In this document: one piece after another, positions 15,291-27,413 of the stretch | Layout: each line of letters opens with the position of its first letter | How positions within the stretch are numbered: the first letter of the stretch is position 1 | Source: Limanda limanda | Lineage: Eukaryota; Chordata; Actinopteri; Pleuronectiformes; Pleuronectidae | Length of the DNA: 64,000 nucleotides | Assembly (NCBI RefSeq): GCF_963576545.1 | Contig: NC_083653.1 | Span: 18,689,639 to 18,753,638 of the forward strand | Reading direction: 5' to 3' | Translations under genes and position numbers: made by a program | Notes under the pieces: model-generated | What the model saw: the letters and a program-made list of their open reading frames with translations, nothing else | Database searches by the model: none | Told to the model about the DNA's origin: nothing

Positions 15291-18200
15291 CCCTGCAAGG
15301 CCCTTTCGATTCCCCAAAAGGTAAGACCTGCCAAAAACGGTTTCTCCTCTGTTGATCTTCTGGATTGCAAAGCTCTCCTCCTCCCTTTATTCCTGACATC
15401 CATCCATCACTCTTCCTGTGGAGCTATCATTCCTTAGTAGTGAGTCATGAGAGTTATTGATGGGAGTTGTGAGACTCTCTGTGTACCTGGCCTCTGTTAC
15501 TCATGGGCCTAGATCTCCTCATCAATGCATTATGCAACAGTAAATGCTGCAACCTCAACTTTAATCAAGGAGAATGATTGACGGAGGATTAAAGCTTTTC
15601 CAGGGTTTTGCGTTACAAAATCACAAATGCGTTGAGTTTTGCATACAGATGAAGACTAAAACCTGAGACTGCCTTTAATACTTACAATACAGTTAAACAG
15701 GCAAAAGCCTGAAGCAAAACGTAGATGAAATAAGCAACATTGGATATTTTAAATCTTCTTTTCTTCTTACTGCCAGTTTGTTGACTAACTCCAAGTCTCC
15801 TCTTTGTTCCAGCTATTCTGAGCTGATAGCCGATTGGCCAGTGGTGGTGCTGGGGGTGTGCACAGTGCTCATTGTGGTGTGCGCCCTAGTGGGCGTCCTG
15901 GTGCCTGACCTCCCTGATTTCTCTGACCCACTGCTGGTGAGCATAGACCTACAGGGTCTCATTTCTGGATAAATGTAATCGAGCCTCCTGCAACACAAAG
16001 CTTCCAAATAACCAGCCTCATCCCAGAGATGTAACATTGATGGTCTGATATTGATACTGGATAGTACACGCAAATGTGAAATCACAAGTATGATATTGCA
16101 GTGTAATGAATGAATTCTCTTTTAAATACATTGCATCCTTCTCTGTCTTCCCAAAGGGTTTTGAGCCACGGGGAACAGCCATTGGCCAGCGACTGGTCAC
16201 ATGGAACAACATGGTGAAGAACACAGGCTACAGAGCCACACTGGCCAACTACCCCTTCAAATATGCTGACGAGCAGGCCAAAAAGTAACTTCATGCACAT
16301 TACATTACATTACATTTCATTTAGCTGAGGCTTTTATCCAAAGCGACTTACAATAAGTGCATTCAACCTCGAGGATACAAACCCAAAACACAAGAATCAA
16401 GAAAGTACAATATCTTCAAAAAAGTGCTACTAAATTGTTAATTTCAAAATTGTATTCAAAGTATAGTCTGAAGAGGTATGTTTTTAGTTTGCGGCAGAAG
16501 ATGTGTAAACTTTCTGATGTCCGGATGTCGATGGGGAGCTCATTCCACCACATCTCTTACATTACCAACACAACCAAGGAAGATCAACTGTTATTGTTGT
16601 AGAGTATAGGAAAAACTAAATATTTTTCTGTTTATCAATTGAAGGGTTTTTATCCAGAAATTTTATTTTTTTTATTTTTTATTATTAAGACTAGTCTCTT
16701 ACTACCATCTCAGAATGTCCCTTCTTCTACAGAGGACCCGTGGGAGACAGGGTTCACGGGGGAGGAGAGTATGAGGGGGGTAGGAGGGGGCCAGAGGAGT
16801 TGAGGGATGCTGTTGATAGACACACTGAAAAGTCTGAATCCCCTCCTGAAAGAAAGGGGCGCGATGTAGAGATATGTCCGTCTGCAAGGTCGTCCTCTGT
16901 CCTGTCAGGGGGAGTCTGTTCACTCATCAAGGGCAGGTCTTTGCTTGTTTGTCTCTGTCTGTCCCTCTGTCGTCTCTCTGGGTCTGTCCATGTATGACTG
17001 TTCATGCTCAATTTGAAATAATTGCTCAGAACTGATATTTTAATGAATATATAAACATAAACACAACCTTTATTGAAACCAGAATATTTTGGTTATTGTG
17101 TGTCGCTGAGCTGAGATTGAATCACTTCATCTCCTCCACTATGACGTTGCAGTTTGAATGACATTGACGTGAGGTCACATCGTTCTGAATCAGATTTTCT
17201 CTCCACGTGGCTAAGATTAGAAATTCTAAAAATGCGGCTCCACTCTGCTGATTAGAAAATTGATCCTTTCAGCAGCAGCCTGGATCTTCCCGTCTCTTGT
17301 CTCCTGCCGTCTTTGTCTTTCTCTCGGTCGCGCTCCACATGTCTGTCTTCAGATGTAATTGTGTACTTATACATGTACGGTGTACCAGAGGCCTCTGCTG
17401 CTGTCAGCAAGCTTCCCCTGCCTCATCCCCTTTATCTGTCAACCACTCTGTCTCTTTCTCTCTGACAGTCACCTGATTGCTCTGCCTTTCCTGTTTGTAG
17501 CTAGGATGTGCCTGAAAATATGTGCGCACGTACACACACACACCCACGCGACACAGAGAGGCTGAGCCATAATCCTCGGTTGAAATACACACACACAAAA
17601 CACAACACTACTTGGCTGCAGTATTATTCTTGCAAGATCACATGCCCAATCAGAGCCACCATTATGATTATTATAATAATGACAGGAGTATCCCAGAACT
17701 GTAGGGAGTCATTTATCTGATTTTGGAGGGAAGAGCAATTACTGCTGCTTATTTCATCACCGAGCTTCAAATCCGCTTCCTTCGTTTTGTCTCATGCTGA
17801 GTTCTGGACATGTCAACATCTCTGTTCACTGTTTGCATGAGTTCATAAAAGACCAAGCGGGCTCCACCGGGGCCGGGAATGATGAGATGCTAAGGTTTTT
17901 TTCCCCTCTTGTAGGGGGTGTTTTCATCTAAAAAATTCTCAAAAGCACACAGCACACTGGGTGCTGGACAGAATTAGTGAAAATCAGAGGACAGGAATGA
18001 CTTCCAATGAATTCTTCCATGAACTTTTTTGTTTAGAGTCCCAGGTAGGTAACGTTTCGGACACAGGCCCTTACTCAGGTCTGAACTGCCGTGCGGGTGT
18101 CCTCGTCCTCGGATTTTGGGATTTTCCTCTCAAGCCTTTTTTACATTGTCTAGTTTATGATAAATTATCTTAAATATACTCCATCAATGTGAAAAGAACC

Positions 18201-21200
18201 ATAAAGCCCAAAGAACAATAAATGCATTGTCAACCAAAGATTTGCTTTGAAAGGAAACAAAAGTCCCAAACTCTTATCTACTGTTATTTTTATTAGCTGC
18301 TAAACTGAAGATTATTTCTCGACCAACCTTTTCAATGTTGCCATTGAGTCATATTTAATAAAGTTTACATCTGAGTAATGTTCAAACCTTGCTGTCTTGC
18401 AGTCACCAGGAGCCCCGGTGGCCAGAGGACCACTTTGACAGAGACAAACGACACGCAGAGTGGGACTTCAGCAAAGAGTTTTTCTGTGATGTGCCAGGTA
18501 CGTTTCTTTAATACACCAACATACAGCAAACCAGGTTACAGGTAAAGCTGAAGCAAAAAATTATGAATTTCCATGCAACTTCCAAAGGAAAAACATTGTG
18601 TTCTCGAAAAGCTTAGAACATATATATTTTAACAAATTGTCATATTTATTTTTAGTATTGATGTATTTTTAAAGACTACTGACAGGACAGGGGGCCCTCA
18701 GATTCTCCTTGCCCTGCCCTTGGATATGACTCTGTCTTATTGGACATGTACTTTGGAAATATGAGAAGTCTAAAAATTATTTATTGAAAAACTAACTACT
18801 AATTCCGCCCAAATGAGTCACATTAGTATGGGCTAGTGTTCTGCTACTAGTTATTTTACGGTCTGATTGTTTGTCTCTTATTTCCCAGCTATTAAAGTTT
18901 CAGGGAAACGTTTTCTTTCCTTAAAGTAATAACACTTTATTTAATGCAGGTGACAGTTACTCTCGATTGGTGTTCACATCAGCTGAGGGGAAGAACCTGT
19001 GGAATATTCAGGCCATCAAATCAATGTGCAACCTGGACAACACAAGGGTAAGTACATGAAACAGCCAAACCTTTGTCATGGGCAGTGCTGAGTGATGCAG
19101 AAGAAGTCATCATTAGTTTCTATATTTATTTTAACTCACTTATGTATTATTGTTTTTTCCTCGTCTCAGGTACGTTCTCACCGGGACTATTGGAGTCTTT
19201 GTCAGCGCACCAATGACGCCTCCTGTTGCCCCAGCTGGACGCTTGGTAACTACATTGCCGTCCTCACCAACAGGTCGTCCTGCCAGAAGATCACCGAGCG
19301 CGATGTGGCGCACACGCTCAAGATCCTACGCTCATGCGCCAAGTACTACCACAATGGCACACTGGCTTCCGACTGCTGGGACATGGCCCTGCGGCGAAAG
19401 GACCAGCTGAAGTGTGCCAGTGTTCCCCGGAAGTGCACCAAGTACAACGCCGTCTACCAAATCCTTCACTTCCTGGTGGACAAGGACTTCCTCAGTCCCA
19501 AGAGCTTGGAGTCTCCTCCGCCTGTGCTCAAGTACAGCATGCTCTTCTCCCCCACAGAGAAAGGAGAGTCCATGATGAACATCTACTTAGACAATTTTGA
19601 GAACTGGAACTCGTCAGATGGCGTCACCACGGTCACAGGCATAGAGTTTGGCATCAAACACGACCTCTTCCAGGACTACCTCCTCACAGACACAGTGTAC
19701 CCTGCCATAGCCATAGTGATCGTACTGCTGGTCATGTGTGTGTACACACGCTCAGTTTTCATCACACTAATGACAATAATTGCCATCATCAGCTCTCTGA
19801 TTGTGTCTTACTTTCTTTACCGAATGGTCTTCAACTTTGAGTTCTTCCCCTTCATGAACCTCACGGCTCTCATCATCCTGGTAGGCATCGGGGCAGACGA
19901 CGCCTTTGTGCTTTGTGATGTGTGGAACTACACCAAGTTTGACAAACCCCATGCCGAGCTGTCAGAGACAGTCAGTGTGACCCTGCAACACGCCGCCCTC
20001 TCTATGTTTGTCACCAGCTTCACCACTGCTGCAGCATTTTATGCCAACTATGTCAGCAACATCACCGCCATACGCTGTTTTGGTGTCTACGCTGGGACGG
20101 CCATTTTGGTCAACTATATCCTCATGGTGACATGGCTCCCAGCTGTGGTTGTGCTACATGAGCGCTACCTGCCCAACATGTTCACCTGCACCACGCCTCC
20201 GCACCCGCAAAGAGGTTACTGCACCCGCACATTTTGGGCAGGACTCTGCCAGAAGGCCAACAAATGCCTGTTCACTGTCTCTGAGGCATCCAGGATCTTC
20301 TTTGAGAAAGTGCTGCCATGCATTGTCATCAAGCTGCGCTACCTCTGGCTGTTCTGGTTCCTCGCCATCACCGTCGGCGGGGCCTACGTAGTCTGTGTCA
20401 ACCCAAAAATGAAGCTGCCGTCTCTGGAGCTGGCAGAGTTTCAGGTGTTCCGATCTTCGCACCCGTTTGAGCGCTACGACGCAGAGTACAAGAAGCTCTT
20501 CATGTTCGAGAGGGTTCACCATGGCGAGGACCTTCACATGCCAATAACCATCATCTGGGGGGTGACCCCTTTGGATAATGGAGACAACCTGAACCCCAAA
20601 AACAAGGGGAAGCTGATGCTGGATAACACCTTCAACATTTCCAGTCCGGCGTCTCAGCTGTGGATTCTCAACTTCTGCCAGAGGCTGAGGAACCAGACTT
20701 TTATCTTTCAGTCAGAGGAGCAGGACTTCACCAGCTGCTTCATTGAGACATTCAAACAGGTCAGTGCTGCATGTGCACTAAATATCCAAAAGTATTACAG
20801 TAGTAAGTTCAGTGCCAGTTCTAAGCCTGGCTGTTCTCTTGTCCTGTGTTAAAACTCTGGAGCTACTTCAGAATTATTCCGTATCATTAGTGACACCTCC
20901 TCAAACAGTTCTACAATATGCTGTCACTTTTAATGTCTGTGTGCTGGGCGTTGTGTACAGTTTAAGGAGCACAGTGACGTGAGAAAACTTTGTGTATATC
21001 CTACCTAGTTTATCTGCAATGACATTCACTTGTGGTGTATATATAAGTTTGAATGATTTACTGAATTGCTATAATTTACGCACATTGGCTATTTCAGACG
21101 TCTGTTAAGAAACGACAAAATCTTCAGTCCCAAGCTCTCAACCTTTCCAAATAAAAGCCCTGTAATTCAGCTGATATACAGCAGTACAGCTCAATTGAAT

Positions 21201-23802
21201 TCATGTCGTGCTTATACTTAGTAGACAAATTACTTAAGAGGAAGTGATTCAATGAATTTTGTTACCATGACACAGATCAGCCCCTGGCAATGTTTGTGTC
21301 AGTCCGATATGGTGAAATATAAATATCTAATCATATATTAGTATTATTATTATTATCATCATATTATCTAAAAATGATCTGGATGCTATTTTGACAATTG
21401 TGGAAGTAGTCAGTATGTGTTTTCAATATGAATGGACATTGAAGGGCACTCTACCCCAGTATAATGCAAAGTCCAGACTGTGACCTGATAAATTAACTCG
21501 TGTTTTAATGTCTGAAGTTTTTAAACATTTTAAATTTAAGTGTCAGTTGAGATAATAAGCCGTTTATCTTTGCCCGATTTGAACAGTGGATGGAGAACCA
21601 GGACTGCACAGAGGGCTCTGTCTACCCCTGCTGCAGTCAGTCCACCTTCCCCTACAGGTCTGATGTGTTTGAGTTGTGCATCAAGAGAGCCATCATGGAG
21701 CTGGACCGCAGCACCAACTACCATCTGGACAGCAAGACCCCTGGGCCTCGCTTTGATATCAATGACACCATCAGAGCCATAGTGTTGGAGTTCAAGAGTA
21801 CCTATCTCTTCACACTGGCCTATGAGAAGATGTACCAGTTCTACCTCGAGGTAGGGCCCATACTATTTCATGTTGAATTGTCTGCACTTTGTCAGCATCA
21901 TCTGCCCACAAACTCTCTGTAGCAGGGACTTGTACATTTTTTGGGTTGACTTGTTCAGTAGATACATGATGAGTTTTCAGACGTGAATGCTTTGTGGTTT
22001 AGGTCGATGCCTGGATCACAGAGGAGCTCCGCTACGCCCCTGCAGGCCTGAGTCACGGCTGGTTTATCAGCAACCTGGAGTTCTTTGACCTGCAGGACAG
22101 CCTGTCAGACGGCACCCTGGTTGCCATGGCGCTGTCGGTGGCTGTGGCTTTCAGTGTCATGCTCCTGACCACCTGGAACGTCATCATCAGCCTATATGCC
22201 ATCCTGTCGATTGCTGGCACCATATTTGTCACCGTGGGCTCCCTGGTGCTCCTGGGCTGGGAGCTGAACGTCTTGGAGTCTGTGACCATCTCTGTGGCAG
22301 TGGGGCTGTCGGTGGACTTTGCGGTCCACTACGGCGTGGCCTACCGCCTGGCTCCAGAGCCCGACCGGGAGGGGAAAGTGATTTTCTCCCTCAGCCGCAT
22401 GGGCTCTGCAATCGCCATGGCTGCACTGACCACCTTTGTTGCCGGGGCCATGATGATGCCCTCGACAGTGTTAGCCTACACCCAGCTGGGCACGTTCATG
22501 ATGCTGATCATGTGCATCAGCTGGGCCTTTGCTACCTTCTTCTTTCAGTGCATGTGCCGCTGCCTGGGACCTCAGGGCACCTGTGGGCAGATTCCCCTGC
22601 CCAAAAACATGCAGTGTCAGGCCTTCACTGAGGCCACATCCACGAACCCCTCAGCTAAGGGGAAAGGCTCTGGCCAGGCCAAGTACCAGCTGGACAGCAG
22701 AGATGGGCAGGTGGAACATTATGAGTTGGAACCGCTGGCCTCCAGTCAGAAAACTGAAGACAAACCTATTGATGAGGATGAGGTCTGTACTAAGCTTTAT
22801 AATGGAGTCCCGCCACAACACCACACAACCCCTTATTTGCACATTCAGTATAAAAGCAAAACTGAGTCTGTGAGAGCTGGCACTGAGAATGGGTTTGTAG
22901 CCACACTCAGCGCATCTTCCAGGTGTCCATATACTCAAACCACGCCCTGCACCTGTGGGGACCCCACTGCTCCTCAGCCGTCTCAGCAGTTGAGTCCTCC
23001 ATCCTGCGCTCAGCCTCCCCAGGACTCTACTTCCTGTCCTCCCACCCCTCAGCTCTTTCCTCAGACAGGAAACACACCATGCAAACAAAACACTTCCATC
23101 TTACCTGCAAATGTGGACCCAGTCTACACACACGTCGAGTGCCGCATGCACTATATACACTGTCACCCCACCCACTTCCACCACTGTTCACAGGGAAGAG
23201 TGGCCCCCAGACAAGGACCTGTGCACAACTGCCATCTCAGGAAGTACTGCATCCACGCTGCCAACCTGCAGGCTGGTTCAGCCAGAGAGCAGAAGTCCAC
23301 AGGCCCAGCATGTGGCTCAGACTCTGCAGGACAGGACGAGTATCAGAGACCTGAAATTAGTCAGTCAAGTCTTGACCAAAATACCAGCGTCAAAGCCCAA
23401 ACGCAACCTCACGCTCAGTGCCCCTCCTCGTCACTGGACTCATCGCACACAGCCTGTCACGAAAGACAGAAGACGAGGGACAGAGTCCATTGTTGTGGTG
23501 ATAACCACGTATCCACCACGACCGCAGAAACAACAACCCAATTCAAGGCTTGTTGTCAAATCCCTGGCAACCAGGAGAAGCTCGAAAATATTCCCGTCAC
23601 ACGGGAGCAAAGTGTCAAAAAGTGCAAGCGGAGCTCCAAGAGTGAGCGGGCGTCCTCTGCCTCTCCAAAGAAGCTCTACTGTTTTAACAGGACGTTGAAA
23701 GTGAAGTGCAATTCAGCTTCAGAGTTTAACGTGCCAAAAAGTGAAACCAGCGTGCCTCCTATCGCAATAAACACGAATCCCTCATCAGAGAGTTTGTGTT
23801 GA
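15291..23802 (+). CDS. disp1: Dispatched homolog 1, Hedgehog release transporter (N-terminus outside window)
   Basis: Coding exons: 15291-15320, 15813-15936, 16157-16284, 18403-18497, 18950-19047, 19170-20759, 21587-21850, 22003-23802; all have AG/GT borders and the phases join into one 1375-residue frame ending at TGA 23800-23802. DISP1 is a 12-transmembrane RND-family protein of the plasma membrane that releases cholesterol-modified Hedgehog from producing cells. TM1 ([20 protein letters not shown]) is in the second exon, the sterol-sensing domain with GIGADDAF in the sixth, and the second RND half ([15 protein letters not shown]) in the last. Exon order, the invariant segment [20 protein letters not shown] and neighbouring tlr5 identify disp1 rather than disp2 or disp3. 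The first exon seen begins with the third base of a codon, so the cytoplasmic N-terminal region, roughly 150 residues or more in other vertebrates, is coded upstream of the window. Confidence 0.93.
16303..16560 (+). repeat. Dispersed teleost repeat in disp1 intron
   Basis: Begins with tandem cattacattacattt, then carries the widespread fish motif gcttttatccaaagcgactt and ends with ggagctcattccaccacatc. It sits in the intron after the exon ending at 16284. I recognise the core as a very common fish interspersed repeat; the family is not assigned here. Confidence 0.65.
19170..20759 (+). CDS. disp1: disp1 large internal exon: first extracellular domain, sterol-sensing domain, TM2-TM7
   Basis: This 530-codon exon starts after tctcag and ends before gtcagt; the frame stays open past 20759 to 20852, but the conserved sequence stops at FIETFKQ and resumes at 21587 with WMENQDC. 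It encodes the end of extracellular domain 1, rich in paired cysteines ([17 protein letters not shown]), then TM2-TM6, the sterol-sensing domain, with the paired aspartates of GIGADDAF, which in RND proteins form the cation relay, then TM7 ([20 protein letters not shown]) and the start of the second extracellular domain. Several N-glycosylation sequons (NRSS, NGTL, NITA, NQTF) are present. It is highly similar to mammalian DISP1 as I recall that protein. Confidence 0.92.
20846..21175 (+). repeat. Dispersed repeat family X, copy A
   Basis: Shares ctctggagctacttcag, tcattagtgac and aaacagttctacaatat with the reverse complement of 43440-43921, and shares the segments near gtgtgctgggcgttgtgta and cttcagtcccaagctctcaa with 40231-40510. 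It lies in the disp1 intron that follows the exon ending at 20759. It looks like an older interspersed element, diverged and with indels between copies. No coding capacity is evident. Confidence 0.6.
22003..23802 (+). CDS. disp1: disp1 last coding exon: TM8-TM12 and cytoplasmic tail
   Basis: The exon starts after gtttag and reads VDAWITEEL in phase 0. It holds the end of extracellular domain 2, TM8-TM12 with the second RND aspartate motif ([11 protein letters not shown]), and a cytoplasmic tail of about 400 residues. The membrane part is almost invariant across vertebrates, whereas the tail, rich in Cys, His, Ser and Pro (for example [10 protein letters not shown]), is weakly conserved, as in other DISP1 proteins. 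The tail ends with SSESLC, resembling the SGESL near the mammalian C-terminus. Confidence 0.92.
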   Translation, partial: VDAWITEELRYAPAGLSHGWFISNLEFFDLQDSLSDGTLVAMALSVAVAFSVMLLTTWNVIISLYAILSIAGTIFVTVGSLVLLGWELNVLESVTISVAVGLSVDFAVHYGVAYRLAPEPDREGKVIFSLSRMGSAIAMAALTTFVAGAMMMPSTVLAYTQLGTFMMLIMCISWAFATFFFQCMCRCLGPQGTCGQIPLPKNMQCQAFTEATSTNPSAKGKGSGQAKYQLDSRDGQVEHYELEPLASSQKTEDKPIDEDEVCTKLYNGVPPQHHTTPYLHIQYKSKTESVRAGTENGFVATLSASSRCPYTQTTPCTCGDPTAPQPSQQLSPPSCAQPPQDSTSCPPTPQLFPQTGNTPCKQNTSILPANVDPVYTHVECRMHYIHCHPTHFHHCSQGRVAPRQGPVHNCHLRKYCIHAANLQAGSAREQKSTGPACGSDSAGQDEYQRPEISQSSLDQNTSVKAQTQPHAQCPSSSLDSSHTACHERQKTRDRVHCCGDNHVSTTTAETTTQFKACCQIPGNQEKLENIPVTREQSVKKCKRSSKSERASSASPKKLYCFNRTLKVKCNSASEFNVPKSETSVPPIAINTNPSSESLC

Positions 23803-24080
23803 TGATGAGCGGATATTTTGATCAAACTTGATCCAGAACAAATGGTAAATGTCCAGAAAGAGAAACAACCTACTCAGTGTTTCTGTGCAATGAAGCAGTG
23901 TTCAGGATGTGTTTGCTGATCAAGTGCCTCAATGTGTTTTATCAACCAGCACGGACCCACTTAACATAATCTGTTTACATTCTCTTTTTTTTTTACTCAC
24001 CTTTTCTTCACATGACAGATTCTGTGCTTGATTTTACAGTGAAACACACGCCATTGATATAAAGCTATATCACAGTGGGA

Positions 24081-24086
24081 AATAAA
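24081..24086 (+). terminator. Candidate disp1 polyadenylation signal
   Basis: Canonical AATAAA about 280 bases after the disp1 stop codon, the first one downstream on the plus strand. The real cleavage site cannot be fixed from sequence alone. Confidence 0.45.
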
Positions 24087-24433
24087 TGTTCACTTTTACT
24101 TCACAAAGACAACTCCATTCAAGTAAAGTGTTCAGTGTACAGCAGCCATTTGCACCGACAGGAAATCGTACAGTAAATGTTGTGATATTGTGTAATTATA
24201 GATATATACATTGTCAGATACGATCGCACCAACTTCATCTAGAACGTGGCAGATTTTACAAGCTGATAGAAAAAAGTCGGACACTTTTTGTATTTTGTGG
24301 GAGCAAGTGTTGAAATCTCTATGTTGTGTTCAAGTCTCCACATGCCTCAGATAAAAGATGTACTTTATGATTAAAACGTCCTTTTTTATCACTATTGTCC
24401 TGCCGTCTGCTTTTGTCTGCTCTTTCTGTCTTG

Positions 24434-24436
<3 letters not shown>

Positions 24437-24488
<52 letters not shown>
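24437..24488. repeat. (AC)26 microsatellite
   Basis: Uninterrupted AC repeat downstream of disp1. Confidence 0.95.
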
Positions 24489-24490
<2 letters not shown>

Positions 24491-25499
24491 AGGCCATGAA
24501 ATGAGATGAGGCTCATTTCAAAGCAGGAATATCTTTAATCATAACAGTGTACACCCGTTTCATTGTCTCATAACTGCTGGCGCCTCCAGTGATATCTGTT
24601 ACATCTGGCCTGAGGTCAGTGCCCGGATTTAAATGGGTCTGCCTGCCCTCTGGGCTCATGTCGGCTTCATTTACACAAGACTAATGGATCATATTTTATT
24701 ACTGGTTGTGATGCATATCTCATCTTCTCAAGCCTGTGAGTCAGAGAACATCATCAGGGTTCTTACTCAGGAACTGTTGACGTTGGAAAATGGGTTTGGG
24801 AATTTCCCTTTTAAAAAAAACAATTATTTTGGGAAAGGTTTCATATATTTTTACAGAGAAAGCTGCTGTGTTGTGAGGCGCATTTAATGTATTGTATAAA
24901 GTAAATGTAGTTCTGTGACAGCAGCTGTTGGCAATGGTTTAGCTTGTATGAAAAACTTGAATTTTACAACTAAATGAGTTATGTAACATCAGAACAAACC
25001 CTCACATTGTAATAAACCTTTTTCATATCCAAATGAGTTTTCACAATCAGTGTTGAAGCAGCTGTAACTAACATTTTTACAATAAAAATAGAGCAAATTC
25101 TTTAAGAGTGTGAAAGGTGTCAAAAAATTACTGAAGATGATCACTTGAATCTCCTTATCCATACATGTGTACTGAGCTTTAGTGTCTCTCAGCCTGTTTT
25201 GGTTTTTGGGCCTGTAACGTCACTCTTGTGGCACTTTTTTCTTTTTTTCTGCAAACTGTTTTCAGAGAAATTTCTCACATTCTTAAAAATAAGTTCCCAA
25301 ATTTAATTTAAAAAACAATTCATTAAGATCTCCCCATCATATTTTTTTAAATTATAAAATTACCAGGGAAAGCCCTGTCTCAATGTAATCGTTTAGGCTT
25401 GGGTCACCTATCCAGCTATAGAGAATGTTCAAGGTAAGACCAGGCAGCTAAGTCAAATCTAGAGGCACAGTTTAAAAGAAATGTCAAACTAAATGAAAA

Positions 25500-25677
25500 A
25501 TGCCTCCAGAATATGTAAATTTTCACCACTTTCTAACTTTCTGCAAATTTTGGTAAGAATTTGAGCATGTTAAAGCCCTCAAAAAGCCAATTCATTTGCC
25601 TGAAAAATAATAATAATAATCCTTACAATTTCAATAGGGCCTCATCTGACCTTTGATGTCAGTGCTCGGGCCCTAAT
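25500..25677 (+). repeat. Dispersed repeat (cctccagaat...gggccctaat), truncated copy
   Basis: About 178 bases match 29628-29803 almost base for base in the same orientation, including gtaagaatttgagcatg, a short (AAT)n run and the end cagtgctcgggccctaat. This copy begins at cctccagaat; the other copy continues several hundred bases further upstream, so this one is 5' truncated. It is probably a common fish nonautonomous element. Confidence 0.75.
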
Positions 25678-25734
25678 TAATTAAAAAGGAATAAAGTCTG
25701 AATGCAGTGACCTCTCCATAGGGAGAGATTTTTT

Positions 25735-26360
25735 TGTTCATATTGGAACACGTCTTCGAAGTAACGAAACTGTTAGTTGTGTGTTTCTTGGTTGCCCTTT
25801 CAAGACAAATATTTACAGCACATTTTATACACACAAAAAGAGAAAGCATGATCCACACACAATAAAAGATTTAAAAGCCAGTGTAGTTGTATTTGTGTCC
25901 CCATTGCAAGTGTCAGATACCTCTAATAATGTGAGAGCTGGCTGTTCTGCTGATGGATCATATGGTGATGTGGAAACTGAGTCAGTGACAGAAAGTGATG
26001 ATGGTGTTGTTGAAAACGTGCCCGAACTAATTTAGCGAAAAATAGCCGTAATATTATTAAAATTGGAAAAGATATTTCCTATTCCAGCAAAAGTCGTAGA
26101 TGAGTTATTGGAAGAGTTGCATTGTTTTTGTTAAGTTCAGCTAGTGTACCTGTCACAAAGCGTACAGTTACAGAAATGTTCCAAAGCCATAACCTCCATA
26201 TTGGTCAGGCTGTTATTGAAGAACTTGCCAATTCTGTATGTGTTTCTAACCCTGTGGCTAAACTTTTGGGAAAGTTTGGCCCTCTTGAATCTTCTTACAA
26301 AAGAAAGCAACAAGCTAAATGTTAGGGTTGTAGAGCCTATTGAATATTATTTGTAGACCA
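25735..26360 (+). pseudogene. Relic of a C2H2 zinc-finger fish gene family
   Basis: An open stretch reads CVFLGCPFKTNIYSTFYTHK followed by KRKH, a C2H2 finger (Cys-x4-Cys-x12-His-x4-His). It is followed by an acidic segment and, after in-frame stops and frame changes, by segments reading SASVPVTKRTVTEMFQSHNL and VVEPIEYYL. From memory this order resembles uncharacterised fish proteins with an N-terminal C2H2 finger that are often linked to mobile DNA. The frame breaks at about 26033 and again near 26320, so it cannot encode the whole protein. I could not find splice sites that would rescue it. Confidence 0.45.
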
Positions 26361-27413
26361 AAAGAGGTAATTTCATTACATCCCTTTATTACAGTCAGTG
26401 CAGGAAATACTTAGTCACAGTAAATGACTGGATAGTGCAGTTCTAGGGGAACTCTTTTGAGCCCCTCACCGAAACTGAAACCTCACATTCGAAAAGGACT
26501 GAGAGAGCACATATTTACTTGCTTGATGTGTTAAATTCCCAGCAGAAATTTAGGCTGATAGTTATGATTAACAAAATAATAAAATCCTGCACAACTGAAA
26601 TGCATCGTGCTTTGTCCTTTTTCTTTCCAAGGGCAGGTTCACACCGAGGTGTGAAGTTGAAGCACCCTGGGAGACTGAGTTCTGGAAGCTCATCTTTGTC
26701 TCCAGAACAAAGAAGATATGTGGTCTCTATGCGGCCCAACTATTGTTCACAACTATTAGGTCCCAGCATTTAAATAAGTAATAATTCATGATTAAACGTA
26801 TATATATCTCAATTTAAAAACCTGAAACTATCTGAGTGTTAAATCCTACTTAATGACAGATAATGTTATATTTATATTGCAACTTAAATAAGGTCAGAAC
26901 TCTGTTTCTGTTTCATAGCTTTTATTATTTTTATCACAATATTAAATCACATCACCAGGCTGCTGTTGAATAAACACTTTTACAAACAGAATCATTTTGG
27001 CTTCATCACACGATCATATATTTTGGATTATTTCACATGTGAACAGACTTTATGTGATTAAACATGAATCATGTCTCATGTGTGAGTTTTAATAAAGTTT
27101 GTTGAACGTAAACAATGATCAGCTGTGATTGATAAATGTGTTTTTATGTGGATCTTCATCAGTTTGCTCGACTTCATGGATCCACACAAAATCTAAATGA
27201 TAGAAAATATTTTCCATGGAAATATAAAAAACAAACCAAATACAAAGATCAGAAAATAATGAAATATTTTTACACACGTGGAAAAGTCGACTGGAGAAAT
27301 AACAATGAGTGAGAAGTAAAAGGAGAAATAAACAAAGCTTTACAAATAACGAGTTTAATATTTAAATTCAGCAGATTTGTCTTGAATAAACACGATGAAT
27401 AAAATCTTTATCT

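Larger units (their letters stand above)
23803..27413. other. 3' flank of disp1 and repeat-rich spacer
   Basis: No intact gene. Contents: disp1 3' UTR and polyA region, (AC)26, AT-rich spacer, a dispersed repeat copy at 25500-25677, a decayed zinc-finger gene relic at 25735-26360, and AT-rich DNA leading to the 3' end of the TRIM gene, which is transcribed toward this spacer. Confidence 0.6.
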
